In this document: piece after piece, positions 1 through 8,648 of the stretch
Layout: every line of letters begins with the position of its first letter
How positions within the stretch are numbered: position 1 is the stretch's first letter
From: an archaeon RBG_16_50_20
GTDB lineage: Archaea > Thermoproteota > Bathyarchaeia > 40CM-2-53-6
Direction of reading: 5' to 3'
Assembly: GCA_001768965.1 (NCBI GenBank)
Contig: MEMY01000090.1
Location: forward strand, 975 to 27,608
DNA: 26,634 nt
Program-made: the position numbers and the translations under genes
Notes under the pieces: generated by a model
The model's database searches: none
Seen by the model: only the letters and a program-made list of their open reading frames with translations
Told to the model about the DNA's origin: nothing

Positions 1-71
1 TGCATCGCCGCCTCGTACTTCTCTCTGAAACGTCCTAGCAATCTGACCAGCCACCGCTCATAACCGACCAT
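1..71 (-). CDS. Possible 5' end of an unknown gene, cut by the left edge
   Basis: An open frame on the minus strand begins with ATG at 71 and stays open to the window edge, giving 23 residues starting MVGYERWLVRLL. It would be transcribed away from the zinc-finger/thrS genes. No Shine-Dalgarno sequence at useful spacing and no clear TATA box were seen, and so short a stretch could be open by chance. No function can be assigned. Confidence 0.3.
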   Translation of the reverse strand, partial: MVGYERWLVRLLGRFREKYEAAM

Positions 72-232
72 TCCTAATGACCGTTTCGTGGTCCGTCCGT
101 TTAGCCTGGCGCACCTGAAGCGAAAGTGGGGCGGGTGTTTCAAGGAGTGCGTGCTTTCGGGCCGTTGGAGAGTCTGGGAATAGGCTGAAACCAACTTTTT
201 GAGTGACTCTCTTTATTCTGCTAGCGATTTCG

Positions 233-439
233 ATGGGGAAAGTGTCTAAGGGCCAGCAATGTAATGTGGTTGGGTGCACCGCTGCAGCGGTTAGATCCAT
301 TTCACCCGAGAAGGTGGCACACTCGGGTCTTAACATCGGTCCAGCGCGCAGGGCGTACCTATGCAAGAACCACTATAGAGAGTACAAGAAGCTCTCTCGT
401 AAGGATCGACAAATCGATAAGTGGCGGTTCTCGGCATAA
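233..439 (+). CDS. Small zinc-finger-like protein, 68 aa
   Basis: A short basic protein with a C-x4-C pair near the N terminus (C10 and C15) and a C-x2-H pair in the segment YLCKNHYREYKK. This is a plausible one-zinc site of four ligands about 40 residues apart. The C terminus is rich in Lys and Arg, which would suit nucleic-acid binding. An in-frame GTG at 203 would add a hydrophobic ten-residue leader; I prefer the ATG at 233 because the conserved-looking part starts there. It ends about 40 bases before thrS on the same strand, so the two may be co-transcribed. Small proteins of this pattern are common in archaea, but the function is unknown. That it is a real gene is inferred from the zinc-ligand pattern and its position. 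Confidence 0.6.
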   Translation: MGKVSKGQQCNVVGCTAAAVRSISPEKVAHSGLNIGPARRAYLCKNHYREYKKLSRKDRQIDKWRFSA

Positions 440-480
440 GCGCCGTTGATGTCCGCATATCGCCGTGAGATGCATCTTGC

Positions 481-2328
481 ATGAGACTCTTGTTACTGCA
501 CTGCGAATACTTCGAGTACGCCGTTCGCGAACAAGCCGTCAAAAACCCAGAAAAGCTAGATGCTGCGAGTAAGGAGTGTAGGTTCGAGAACATACTCGTA
601 GCCTTCTGCACAATTGAGAAAGAAGACGAACAGAACCCTGACGACGTAATTGAGAAGAGTGCGGAATCGATAGCAGGGGTTGCTGACTCAGTTCGAACAA
701 GCCGTGTGCTCGTCTACCCATATGCCCACCTGTCAAGCAGCCTCGCCTCGCGTGACACGGCGATCTCAACTCTTGAGGGGCTGACGACCAGGTTGCGAGA
801 GAGAGGATTCGAAATCCATCGAAGCCCGTTCGGCTACTATAAGAGTTTCAACCTGCGCTGCTTGGGTCATCCGCTGTCTGAACTCTCGAGAACAATAAGA
901 CCTGAACAAGCTAAGCCACCGGCAGCTACTATCAAGACATACTACAAGATACTCGCACTTGATGGCAAACTCTACGATCCTGAAGAGTATGTCTTCGGAC
1001 CTGGTGAGAACGAGTTCAAGGTTCTTGTGGAAAAGGAAGCCCTAAAGAAAGGCCTACCAGGTGGGGAACCAAGATACCTAGAATATTGCCGGAAGTTTGG
1101 AATTGAGTGGGAGGGTTTCTCGGATCAGGGACACATGCGATACAGCCCGGAAGGCGTCATGATATTCGATCTCATCAGCGAATACTCATGGGACGCTGTC
1201 CTTGCCGCGGGGATTCCCATATTTCAGGTGAAAGGCACTAACATGTTCGATCTATCGGTCCCAGCTGTGAAAGAACATGCAGATCTGTTTGGCTCGCGAC
1301 TCTATCGAATCGAATCCGAAAACAAGAGCTTTGTCATGAGATACGCCGCGTGTCACCAACAATTCGCTGCCGTCAGAAACTGGACACTAAGCTACAGGCA
1401 ACTCCCCTTCGGAACTTTCGAAGTCGCTGACTCTTACAGATTGGAGCAGAGCGGTGAACTCTTGCTCTCCTTTCGAGTCAGGAAACTGCACATGCCGGAT
1501 TGCCACATTTACTGTAGGAGTATGGACGATGCCAAGGTCGTTACGCTGAAGCTTCATGACAGAATCTACGAAGAAATACGGAAGCTGGGTAGGGACTACG
1601 TTTCAGTCTACAACATCACGCAAAGTTTCCTTGACTCCAACAAAGACTACGTCATGCAACTAGTGAAACGCGAGGGAAAACCAGCATTGCTGAACTTTGT
1701 CCCCGAGGGAATATACTACTGGGTTCTGAATATTGAGTATCACATAATTGACGAGCTAGAAAGACCGCGAGAGATCGCGACCTTCCAGATAGATATCGGG
1801 AATGCAAAACGGTTCGGAATTTCCTTCGTCGACGAGAAGGGTGGTAAGCAATTTCCGCCGATAATACATACGGCTGTCATCGGATCGATCGAGCGATACC
1901 TATTCACAGTTCTGGATCAGTGTGCTAGGATGGAGAGAGAAGGCGTGAAACCCTCCTTGCCGCTTTGGCTATCACCATCCCAAGTAAGGCTGATTCCGGT
2001 CAAACCAGAGTTCCTTGACTTCTCCATGACCCTCGCAGCGAAACTTGGAGAGTCACTCGTCAGAACCGACTTGGACGATAGGGATGAGACCGTTGACAAG
2101 CGCGTCCGCGACGCGGAGCTGAATTGGATACCCTACGTAGTTGTCATCGGAAAAAGAGAGACTACCACAGACCAGCTCGCGATCCGCCGACGCCGTGACG
2201 GGAAACAATATAACTCCAGTCTTGAGGACTTGCAGAAGGAGATCGCCGAGCTAACGAAAGGATATCCGCGCATGCCGCTAAGATTGCCAGAAATGCTCAG
2301 CAAGAGACCCGGCTACAAACAGCTATGA
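481..2328 (+). CDS. thrS: Threonyl-tRNA synthetase, archaeal type with N-terminal editing domain
   Basis: Charges tRNA-Thr with threonine in the cytoplasm. Residues 1-140 form the archaeal editing domain related to D-Tyr-tRNA deacylase, recognised from HCEYFEY and VYPYAHLSSSLAS, which removes mischarged serine. The class II catalytic core follows. Motif 2 is around YRQLP (R306), and the three zinc ligands expected in ThrRS are present as C291 (YAACHQQF), H342 (DCHIYC) and H463 (IIHTAVIGSIER, also motif 3). The anticodon-binding domain covers about residues 490-610. At 615 residues it is full length, so editing and catalysis are on one chain, unlike some crenarchaea that split them. The ATG at 481 starts exactly at the editing domain. 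The identification is firm. Confidence 0.96.
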   Translation: MRLLLLHCEYFEYAVREQAVKNPEKLDAASKECRFENILVAFCTIEKEDEQNPDDVIEKSAESIAGVADSVRTSRVLVYPYAHLSSSLASRDTAISTLEGLTTRLRERGFEIHRSPFGYYKSFNLRCLGHPLSELSRTIRPEQAKPPAATIKTYYKILALDGKLYDPEEYVFGPGENEFKVLVEKEALKKGLPGGEPRYLEYCRKFGIEWEGFSDQGHMRYSPEGVMIFDLISEYSWDAVLAAGIPIFQVKGTNMFDLSVPAVKEHADLFGSRLYRIESENKSFVMRYAACHQQFAAVRNWTLSYRQLPFGTFEVADSYRLEQSGELLLSFRVRKLHMPDCHIYCRSMDDAKVVTLKLHDRIYEEIRKLGRDYVSVYNITQSFLDSNKDYVMQLVKREGKPALLNFVPEGIYYWVLNIEYHIIDELERPREIATFQIDIGNAKRFGISFVDEKGGKQFPPIIHTAVIGSIERYLFTVLDQCARMEREGVKPSLPLWLSPSQVRLIPVKPEFLDFSMTLAAKLGESLVRTDLDDRDETVDKRVRDAELNWIPYVVVIGKRETTTDQLAIRRRRDGKQYNSSLEDLQKEIAELTKGYPRMPLRLPEMLSKRPGYKQL

Positions 2329-2348
2329 TGACGCCTGAATTTTCTCAA

Positions 2349-2360
2349 AGCTTATATTCC
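2349..2360 (+). promoter_or_regulatory. Putative TATA box for the two-TM protein
   Basis: The AT-rich element AGCTTATATTCC lies about 40 bases before the ATG at 2397, in the short gap after thrS. Archaeal transcription normally starts about 25 bases downstream of the TATA centre, which would leave a leader of about 17 bases. Assigned by sequence and spacing only. Confidence 0.45.
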
Positions 2361-2396
2361 CTTCGACGGCTAGATGCCGCTCGCCTGTGAGATCTC

Positions 2397-2696
2397 ATGA
2401 GTAAGGATCAAGGCTACGGTTTTGCGATTTTCATACTTTCAGTAATAATCGCTATTGTATACCTCGCTGCCTTCTTCGCTCCTTTGATTGGACTGCCACC
2501 TCAGTGGCGAGACTGGGCCATCGGAATTCCCGTTCTTCTGTTCGTTCTCCTCGTTCTAGTGATTTCTGGATGGATAGGGTGGACAATGCTTACCACTCCT
2601 CCTCCGGCTCCTCTAGAACCTGAGACGATCAGTCCTTCACCGAAGAAAGAGAGCGAAAGGCGTTCATCGACCCGCTCGAGACGTCGAAGGAAGTAG
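2397..2696 (+). CDS. Two-TM membrane protein with a basic tail, 99 aa
   Basis: Two hydrophobic segments at about residues 7-30 and 40-63 would span the membrane. They are followed by a Pro-rich stretch (TTPPPAPLEPE) and a strongly basic C terminus ending RRSSTRSRRRRK, likely cytoplasmic. The gene has its own TATA-like box after thrS and runs towards the KaiC-like gene on the opposite strand with about 28 bases between them. The WIGWTML segment at the end of the second helix and the charged tail suggest a conserved small membrane protein rather than a chance frame. No family with a known function is recognised. The arginine tail might bind RNA, DNA or phospholipid; that is speculation. Confidence 0.65.
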   Translation: MSKDQGYGFAIFILSVIIAIVYLAAFFAPLIGLPPQWRDWAIGIPVLLFVLLVLVISGWIGWTMLTTPPPAPLEPETISPSPKKESERRSSTRSRRRRK

Positions 2697-2724
2697 CTCC
2701 TCCAGCGTGTCGACAAGTTCGGTC

Positions 2725-3474
2725 TTAGATCACGCTTTCTCTTGGATAGACTTCGATACCTTTCTCGGTTATTCTGTACGGTCTTGGCTGGCGGTCGATC
2801 TGTGTTTCACGCATCTTTTCCACTTGAATAATTCGTTCCATGGTTCGACCGGCGGCAATGGTTTGCATTAAGATAACTCCGTGAACAAGATACTCCTCTA
2901 TCTGCACTATTCGGCCTTTGAGTCCAACTCGGTGAAGTTCTGACGACAGTAGACAGGTTGCGCCAGTCTCTGCGAGCGCCTCGACAAGGTCCAAGAGAGC
3001 TTTGCGTCGTTGACTTTCATCGGGATATTGGTAGAGCAATAGGGAAATTGGGTCGACGACAATTCGCTGAGCGTCAATTGCCTTGGCGCTGCTGCGGATG
3101 ACTTCCAACAAGCTGATCAATGAAAAATCTTGCCTACCTATCGTGAGTTTTCCAATTCGCACCTCTCCTGGAATTGTTCGTATCGGGGAAGCGTCTACAA
3201 AGTTGAATTTGCCCGTCTTCTCTGCGCCTTCCAGTTCCCAGCCGAAGGCGCTCATCTCACGCCAATAGTGACCCTTGCCTTCCTCCATGCTCACAAAAAG
3301 ACCGTTCTCGCCGAACTTTGCAATTCCATTAGCCAGATATTGCGTAGAGAGGATTGTCTTTCCTGCGCCTGGTTCCCCAAGAACTAATACAACACGACCT
3401 TGAGGGAAGCCTCCCCCAAGAATTTCATCAAGGCCAGGAATACCTGTAGGGGTCCTTGCCACGGTCTTCTTCAA
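2725..3474 (-). CDS. KaiC/Rad55-like RecA-superfamily ATPase, single domain
   Basis: A 249-residue single RecA-fold ATPase of the KaiC-like family (COG0467 type). The start TPTGIPGLDEILGGGFPQG is the family's opening motif. Walker A is GEPGAGKTILS near residues 33-43, and Walker B-like hydrophobics end in Asp at RIVVDPISLLL. The end TEKGIEVYPRE is the usual C-terminal strand. Only one domain is present, so it is not a circadian KaiC; archaeal homologues are ATP-binding signalling or regulatory proteins of mostly unknown partners. The start is TTG (3474), and a GTG four codons in is an alternative. A TATA-like element lies about 30 bases upstream, giving a very short leader. Monocistronic and divergent from birA. 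Confidence 0.88.
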   Translation of the reverse strand: MKKTVARTPTGIPGLDEILGGGFPQGRVVLVLGEPGAGKTILSTQYLANGIAKFGENGLFVSMEEGKGHYWREMSAFGWELEGAEKTGKFNFVDASPIRTIPGEVRIGKLTIGRQDFSLISLLEVIRSSAKAIDAQRIVVDPISLLLYQYPDESQRRKALLDLVEALAETGATCLLSSELHRVGLKGRIVQIEEYLVHGVILMQTIAAGRTMERIIQVEKMRETQIDRQPRPYRITEKGIEVYPRESVI

Positions 3475-3503
3475 ATCAGATCAACCCAGACGGCCACAAA
3501 GTG

Positions 3504-3514
3504 GCATAAATGAT
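3504..3514 (-). promoter_or_regulatory. Putative TATA box for the KaiC-like gene
   Basis: Read on the minus strand the element is ATCATTTATGC, 30-40 bases before the TTG start at 3474, a spacing that predicts an almost leaderless transcript. Sequence and spacing only. Confidence 0.35.
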
Positions 3515-3692
3515 TTCGGTACCGAGCATACAATGGCTTGTCAACATTGGACGTTAAATAGCTGCTCAATTTGGTCTAATCAGCGCAAGCGAACCGTATT
3601 CCGATTGAATGATTCACAGAGATAGGTATTTGGTTAATTGATTCTGACTTTTGAGATCAACCTATTCTTTCGCGAAAAGAGGTTGACAAAAT

Positions 3693-4490
3693 GTGTCGCT
3701 GATTAAGTCAGATTCATTACTTTCCAGATTGCGAACTTCGAAGATTGGACAATCACTTCTGATTCTGGAGGAATGCACATCGACCAACGACATCGCAGCA
3801 CAGATGGCAAATTCGGGGGCACCGCACGGTTTCACCGTGTTCGCAGAAAAGCAGACAAAAGGTAGGGGCAGACGTGGCAGGACATGGTTCTCTCCGGAAG
3901 GCGGCATTTGGGGGAGTGTCGTTTTGCGGCCCCCCCGCTCCTTTGAGCCTTTGGAGGGCATTCAATTAATTGGCGCTCTCGCAGTGGTTCAAGCAATCAC
4001 AGTATTGCATGGAATCAAGACGTCAGTCAGATGGCCCAACGATGTGATGTTCAATAATCGAAAAGTGGCCGGAGCCTTGGTTGAGGCGAGATTCAAAGGC
4101 AATCTGTTGGAATATGCAATCCTCGGCTTGGGAGTCAACGTAAATTTCCCGTCTTCACTGCTCACTGGATTCGCTGGAAATGTCACAACCATCTCAGACG
4201 CAATTGGTCATTCGATCGACAGAACAGAGCTTGCATCTTACATTCTATATGAATTAGAACATATCTACGAAACTCTGTGCGCAGGGTCGTTCTCAGAGGT
4301 ATTGCAATCGCTGCGACAGAACGACTGCTCTCAAGGAAGGAAATTGGCTATCGAATTTGAGAAAGAGGTGATCTCCGGGGTTTTTCATGACTACTTGACG
4401 CTTACTGTCGTGCAGATTATCGACGATCACGGAATGCGCAGAGACATTGAGGCTAGCTCCGCCGTTTCGGTCGCATACCGGGACGCTTGA
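3693..4490 (+). CDS. birA: Biotin-protein ligase (class I, no DNA-binding domain)
   Basis: Activates biotin with ATP and attaches it to the lysine of biotin carrier proteins. The signatures are all present: STNDIA (residues 30-35), the adenylate-binding GRGRRGRTW (58-65), RWPNDV (113-118), and KVAGALVE (124-131) with the conserved lysine. A short C-terminal SH3-like domain fills about residues 215-265. There is no N-terminal winged helix, so it is the non-regulatory class I form. The start is GTG at 3693, preceded by AGAGG about ten bases upstream. Its last 38 bases overlap the end of the convergent membrane-protein gene. Its target is almost certainly the carrier encoded at 8649-9164. Confidence 0.95.
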   Translation: MSLIKSDSLLSRLRTSKIGQSLLILEECTSTNDIAAQMANSGAPHGFTVFAEKQTKGRGRRGRTWFSPEGGIWGSVVLRPPRSFEPLEGIQLIGALAVVQAITVLHGIKTSVRWPNDVMFNNRKVAGALVEARFKGNLLEYAILGLGVNVNFPSSLLTGFAGNVTTISDAIGHSIDRTELASYILYELEHIYETLCAGSFSEVLQSLRQNDCSQGRKLAIEFEKEVISGVFHDYLTLTVVQIIDDHGMRRDIEASSAVSVAYRDA

Positions 4491-5058
4491 AATAGACAAA
4501 AGCAGCGGTTGATGCCGCGATGATCGATATGCCGACAGCAATGGCCATGGCACCATTCTGCCTTTCGGGAAAACTGAGGGGATAATGTGTCACTGTGAAG
4601 TTCTCCACACCCAAAGTCGTTTCATGTGGATTTCGGATTAGCCAATCCCATCTCCATAATTTGCTGGTTCGCGGCAATGGTACATCGAAGGTTTCATCGA
4701 TCCGTGCCGAGTTCCTAACGAATAAAACACTCTCATTCAGATTCCAAAGCAGAAGCACATCAGCGCTATCGTTGGCGACAAATACCACGTGAAAATGCCA
4801 TAGGTCAGGTTCAGATTTGGGATTGCCACTGACTCCCCAGGTCCACATGTAGGCCTTCCCTGGGATGGCAGAGGATGGTGTAATCCAGTTCTGAATATGA
4901 ACTCCAGTGTCCACCTCGGTCCACAGTGCGACTCCTCTGACTGCAAATATTAGCCCCAAAACTATGACAGCCAAGAGTGAGAACTGGCGGAGCTTTCTCA
5001 ACTTTAGCACTGCTCGTCTCGGACTCTGTCGGACTTCCTGCCACAGCCTAATAAGCAA
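4453..5058 (-). CDS. Membrane-anchored hypothetical protein, 201 aa
   Basis: A hydrophobic segment at about residues 26-46 (LLAVIVLGLIFAVRGVAL) looks like a signal anchor. It is followed by an about 120-residue region rich in Trp and beta-type pattern, with WHFHVVFVAND and NESVLFVRNSARIDETFDVPLP, and a second membrane helix near residues 168-190 before a basic tail. The topology suggests an extracytoplasmic beta domain held by two helices. The start is TTG at 5058 with no clear Shine-Dalgarno, so the N terminus is uncertain. It converges on birA with a 38-base overlap and diverges from the carboxylase operon. No family recognised. Confidence 0.6.
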   Translation of the reverse strand: MLIRLWQEVRQSPRRAVLKLRKLRQFSLLAVIVLGLIFAVRGVALWTEVDTGVHIQNWITPSSAIPGKAYMWTWGVSGNPKSEPDLWHFHVVFVANDSADVLLLWNLNESVLFVRNSARIDETFDVPLPRTSKLWRWDWLIRNPHETTLGVENFTVTHYPLSFPERQNGAMAIAVGISIIAASTAAFVYFKRPGMRPKRRS

Positions 5059-5107
5059 TCAGACCGCTGAATAGTGACTTTCAACAACAAACATTGGTCG
5101 TGCTCGG

Positions 5108-6670
5108 ATGAAAGAGCTAGATTCAGTATCCAAGAAGAAGATAGACCGGCTGCGCGAACTTCGCGAGCGCTCCCTCCTTGGAGGGGGAAGGGACCGGATA
5201 GATGAGCAGCATCGAAAGGGTAAGCTTACGGCGCGCGAAAGACTTGATTTGCTGCTCGACCCTGGGAGTTTCGTTGAGTTAGATCGCTTTGCCATGTCTC
5301 AAAGCGGTGAATTGGGAAGCGCGGACAAGCGTATTCTGGGAGACGGGGTGGTTACCGGTCATGGCAGAGTGGATGGACGACTCGTCTTTGTGTTCGCCCA
5401 CGATTTCACAGTGTTCGGAGGATCCCTTGGCGAGACCTTCGCTTTGAAAGTCTGTAAGATGATGGATCAAGCGCTGAAGGTCGGAGCCCCAGTGATTGGT
5501 TTGAATGACTCTGGTGGAGCGCGAATTCAAGAAGGCGTCGTAAGTCTTGGCGGGTACGCCGAGATTTTCCATAGAAATGTCCTTGCCAGTGGTGTCGTCC
5601 CACAGATCTCAGCTATAATGGGACCATGTGCGGGTGGCGCCGTCTACTCACCCGCTCTCACAGACTTCGTGATCATGGTGGACAAGACTAGCTACATGTT
5701 CATCACAGGACCTGATGTTGTGAAATCTGTGTTGAACGAGGAAGTAACGTTCGAAGGGCTGGGAGGCGCAGCGGTGCATAGTCAGACATCGGGGGTTTCG
5801 CATTTCTTTGCCCAAGATGAGTCCACGGCAATACAGCTAATCAAGACAGTTCTCTCCTACATACCGCAAAACAACCTTGAGGATCCACCAGTGCTGAAGA
5901 CGGGTGACGATCCCAACAGGATGGATTATGAACTCTCATCAATTGTGCCATCGGACCGAGACAAGCCCTACGATGTCAGGGATGTCATAACACGTGTTGC
6001 CGATATCGGTAGTTTTCTAGAGATCCAGCCTCAATGGGCGCCGAACATAGTTGTCGGCTTCGGCCGGCTTGATGGCCGGAGTATCGGAATAGTCGCGAAT
6101 CAACCTAAGCACTATGCAGGAGCCCTGGACAACAATTCATCGATCAAGGCGGCCCGATTCATACGATTTTGCGACGCCTTCAACATTCCGATCGTAACCT
6201 TTGTCGACGTACCTGGTTTTCTGCCAGGTGTTGATCAGGAGCATAGCGGAATCATTCGCAATGGGTCAAAGTTGCTCTATGCCTACTGTGAGGCCACGGT
6301 GCCCAAGCTTACAGTAATCCTCAGAAAGGCGTATGGGGGTGCTTATGATGTCCTTGGAAGCAAACACATTCGCGCAGACTACAACTTTGCTTGGCCCACC
6401 GCGGAGATCGCTGTTATGGGACCAGAGGGCGCAGTCAAGATCATATATAGAAAGGAAATCGCGAAGGCAAAGGATCAAGCTGTTGTCGACAAGCTACTTC
6501 AGGAGTACCGCGAGAAGTTCGCCAATCCTTACGTTGCGGCAGAGCGTGGATACATTGATGATGTCATCGAACCACAAGAAACCCGTCCCGTGCTCGTGAA
6601 GGCACTTGACGCTTCGTTCAATAAACGGGAATCCACGCCACCCAAAAAGCACGGTAACATTCCACTGTGA
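5108..6670 (+). CDS. pccB: Acyl-CoA (propionyl-CoA) carboxylase, carboxyltransferase subunit
   Basis: Transfers the carboxyl group from carboxybiotin to an acyl-CoA, giving methylmalonyl-CoA if propionyl-CoA is the substrate. The 520 residues are the usual length and contain both crotonase-fold halves. The N half has GGSLGETFA, LNDSGGARIQEGV and GPCAGGAVYSPALTD; the C half has NQPKHYAGALD, FVDVPGFLPG and KAYGGAYDVLGSKH. The Asp after GGAY is the position reported in actinobacterial enzymes to favour propionyl- over acetyl-CoA, so propionyl-CoA is the best guess; acetyl-CoA carboxylation is also possible in archaea. It starts the operon membrane protein - biotin carboxylase - carrier. Methylmalonyl-CoA decarboxylase alpha subunits share this fold, but the presence of a biotin carboxylase argues for a carboxylase. 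Confidence 0.93.
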   Translation: MKELDSVSKKKIDRLRELRERSLLGGGRDRIDEQHRKGKLTARERLDLLLDPGSFVELDRFAMSQSGELGSADKRILGDGVVTGHGRVDGRLVFVFAHDFTVFGGSLGETFALKVCKMMDQALKVGAPVIGLNDSGGARIQEGVVSLGGYAEIFHRNVLASGVVPQISAIMGPCAGGAVYSPALTDFVIMVDKTSYMFITGPDVVKSVLNEEVTFEGLGGAAVHSQTSGVSHFFAQDESTAIQLIKTVLSYIPQNNLEDPPVLKTGDDPNRMDYELSSIVPSDRDKPYDVRDVITRVADIGSFLEIQPQWAPNIVVGFGRLDGRSIGIVANQPKHYAGALDNNSSIKAARFIRFCDAFNIPIVTFVDVPGFLPGVDQEHSGIIRNGSKLLYAYCEATVPKLTVILRKAYGGAYDVLGSKHIRADYNFAWPTAEIAVMGPEGAVKIIYRKEIAKAKDQAVVDKLLQEYREKFANPYVAAERGYIDDVIEPQETRPVLVKALDASFNKRESTPPKKHGNIPL

Positions 6671-6693
6671 TTGATCAATAGGAGGCTAAGGGA

Positions 6694-7077
6694 TTGAGTT
6701 GGAGGGCCGGCGCCGAGACAATGGTGGGCCATACTGGATTTATGCTAGGCATCGTTGCGGCGGTGATGGCGATCATACTCGCATATGTCAAGCCGAGCGA
6801 GACTGCCTTAACGACACTAACGCTTTTCTCATTGTCTCTGGGCGTCTTCTTACTGGCGGCAGAGCAATTTTCCGAGGCGGTTGATTTTGAGGATCGCCGA
6901 CGCCATTTGCGAGCCATCAAGCTGTACAATTTGGGCGTCCTCCTTATGCTATGGGGACTTGGGATGCTCATGCTGATTTTCTCATATTGGCTCCCAACGA
7001 CAATACTATTTGCTTTCTCACTCTACTGGATTCGCGACGTAGTTCGCACAATCATGTCTGCTAGTCATAAGAAGTAA
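6694..7077 (+). CDS. Four-TM membrane protein inside the carboxylase operon, 127 aa
   Basis: Four hydrophobic segments lie at about residues 12-32, 38-58, 75-93 and 96-112. A charged cytoplasmic loop (SEAVDFEDRRRHLRAIK) sits between the second and third. The TTG start at 6694 is supported by a strong GGAGG about ten bases upstream (6681-6685), so translation looks real. The gene sits between the carboxyltransferase and biotin carboxylase genes, with gaps of about 20 and 60 bases, and is surely co-transcribed with them. It is far too small to be the sodium-pumping beta subunit of a decarboxylase, and no family is recognised. It might anchor the carboxylase to the membrane or simply travel with it; both are inference. 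Confidence 0.75.
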   Translation: MSWRAGAETMVGHTGFMLGIVAAVMAIILAYVKPSETALTTLTLFSLSLGVFLLAAEQFSEAVDFEDRRRHLRAIKLYNLGVLLMLWGLGMLMLIFSYWLPTTILFAFSLYWIRDVVRTIMSASHKK

Positions 7078-7135
7078 TATTCAGCTGGTGAACCTCGACA
7101 TTCGACCTGGGTCGGCAGCGGAGGCACATGAGCAT

Positions 7136-8647
7136 TTGAAGATGAAGCTGTTAATTGCGAACAGAGGAGAGATTGCGCTGAGAATAATTCGGACCTGCCG
7201 AAAGCTCGGGATTCGCACGGTACTTGTGCACTCAGATCCGGACCGCGAGTCGCTTCCCGTCTACTATGCTGACGAACGCTATCCCCTTGGCGGATCAACC
7301 CCTGGCGAAACATATCTCAACATCCCCAAGATCATCAAGGCAGCAGTCGGAACACGTTGTGACGCAATACATCCCGGATATGGCTTCCTCGCGGAAGACG
7401 CGAGTTTCGTGGCCGCTTGCGAGGAGAATCACCTTACATTCGTAGGTCCCCCAAGCGAGGCCTTGGAGAAACTGGGTAACAAACTGCTTGCGCGCAGAAC
7501 GATGCATGAAGCACAGGTTCCCATTATACCAGGCTCAGATGGGCAGCTTAGAGACGAAGACGTGGCTGTGGAAGTGGCGGAGAGAATTGGGTACCCCGTC
7601 ATTATCAAAGCAGTCTATGGAGGCGGTGGACGCGGAATGAGAATGGCAAGAACCTCAGAAGAGGTACGAAGATTCTTTCGCGTTACGAAGCTCGAATCTG
7701 CTTCAGCTTTCGGGAGAGACGTGTTGTATCTTGAGAAGCAGCTCATCGACCCGAGACATGTCGAAATTCAAGCACTCGCCGATTCTCGAGGGAAGATCGT
7801 GACTCTTGGGGAACGGGAATGCAGCATACAGCGGAGACATCAGAAGCTTCTGGAAGAGGCTCCCTCCGTTGCTTTAGACGAAAAACTCCGCGAGCGACTT
7901 TGTGACGCGGCCAAGAAAGGCCTAGCCGCGGCCCGATACGTGAATGCGGGAACGGTTGAGTTTCTATTGGATAAGTCAGGTCGTTTCTATTTCCTCGAAG
8001 TCAACAAGAGACTACAGGTGGAACACCTCGTCACTGAGCTTACAACGGGCATCGATCTCGTCGAGGAACAGCTCAAGATCGCATCAAAGGAGCCGCTTGG
8101 TATGTCACAGAATGACGTGCACGTCAACGGTTGGGCTATCAACTGCAGAATCAACGCAGAGGATCCCAAAAGAGGGTTCTCACCATCGCCGGGCACTGTG
8201 GTCCGTTACCATCCAGCCACTGGCCCGGGCATCCGGGTCGACTCTGCCCTCTACTCCGGTTACACAATACCTGAGTTCTATGATTCGATGATCGCCAAAC
8301 TGTCATCGTGGGGCCGAAATAGAGATGAAGCGATTCGACGCATGAGGATTGCCCTTGATGAAATGGAAATTGTGGGTGTTCCGTCTACAGTGGCACTGCA
8401 CATGGCAATCATGAATGACGATGGGTTTCTGCAAGGTAATTTCGACACGAGTTATCTAGACCACGTCTTACCACGCATGAACTCTGCCCTGTTGGAAATT
8501 GAGAGGTTCGCAGTTGCCGCTGGGGTTGCGTCCAAGATGACCCTCCGCAGTCCACCAGTTCAGAGTCAACCATCGACATCAAAATCTAGCTGGCGTTCCT
8601 TCGCTCGAGCCAAAGCCGTAGCTCAAGACTGGAGAGCTGGATGGTAG
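7136..8647 (+). CDS. accC: Biotin carboxylase subunit of acyl-CoA carboxylase
   Basis: Carboxylates biotin on the carrier protein using ATP and bicarbonate. It begins MKLLIANRGEIALRI, the hallmark start of the family. The ATP-grasp domain has the glycine loop GGGGRGMRM, then CSIQRRHQKLLEEAPS and EVNKRLQVEH. The last motif usually reads E-M-N-x-R-x-QVEHPVTE; here Lys and Leu replace common Thr/Pro and Pro, but the Glu, Asn, Arg, Gln and His are kept. I prefer the TTG at 7136 (GGAGG at 7120-7124, spacing 11) over ATG 7142 or the GTG at 7088. About 504 residues, normal length. The tail (residues 460-504) is a low-complexity Ser/Arg/Ala linker. Confidence 0.94.
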   Translation: MKMKLLIANRGEIALRIIRTCRKLGIRTVLVHSDPDRESLPVYYADERYPLGGSTPGETYLNIPKIIKAAVGTRCDAIHPGYGFLAEDASFVAACEENHLTFVGPPSEALEKLGNKLLARRTMHEAQVPIIPGSDGQLRDEDVAVEVAERIGYPVIIKAVYGGGGRGMRMARTSEEVRRFFRVTKLESASAFGRDVLYLEKQLIDPRHVEIQALADSRGKIVTLGERECSIQRRHQKLLEEAPSVALDEKLRERLCDAAKKGLAAARYVNAGTVEFLLDKSGRFYFLEVNKRLQVEHLVTELTTGIDLVEEQLKIASKEPLGMSQNDVHVNGWAINCRINAEDPKRGFSPSPGTVVRYHPATGPGIRVDSALYSGYTIPEFYDSMIAKLSSWGRNRDEAIRRMRIALDEMEIVGVPSTVALHMAIMNDDGFLQGNFDTSYLDHVLPRMNSALLEIERFAVAAGVASKMTLRSPPVQSQPSTSKSSWRSFARAKAVAQDWRAGW

Positions 8648-8648
8648 T

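Noticed and set aside
58..366. Minus-strand open frame of 102 codons over the zinc-finger gene
   Set aside because: Its composition is not protein-like and it overlaps the better-supported zinc-finger frame with its Cys/His pairs.
2725..3474. KaiC as evidence of a circadian clock
   Set aside because: Only one RecA domain, no KaiA/KaiB nearby; single-domain KaiC-like ATPases are widespread in archaea without clocks.
3929..3936. C homopolymer in birA as a possible frameshift
   Set aside because: Downstream motifs RWPNDV and KVAGALVE stay in the same frame, so the gene is intact.
6694..7077. Sodium-pumping decarboxylase beta subunit
   Set aside because: Only four membrane spans and 127 residues; the real subunit is several times larger, and a biotin carboxylase is present.
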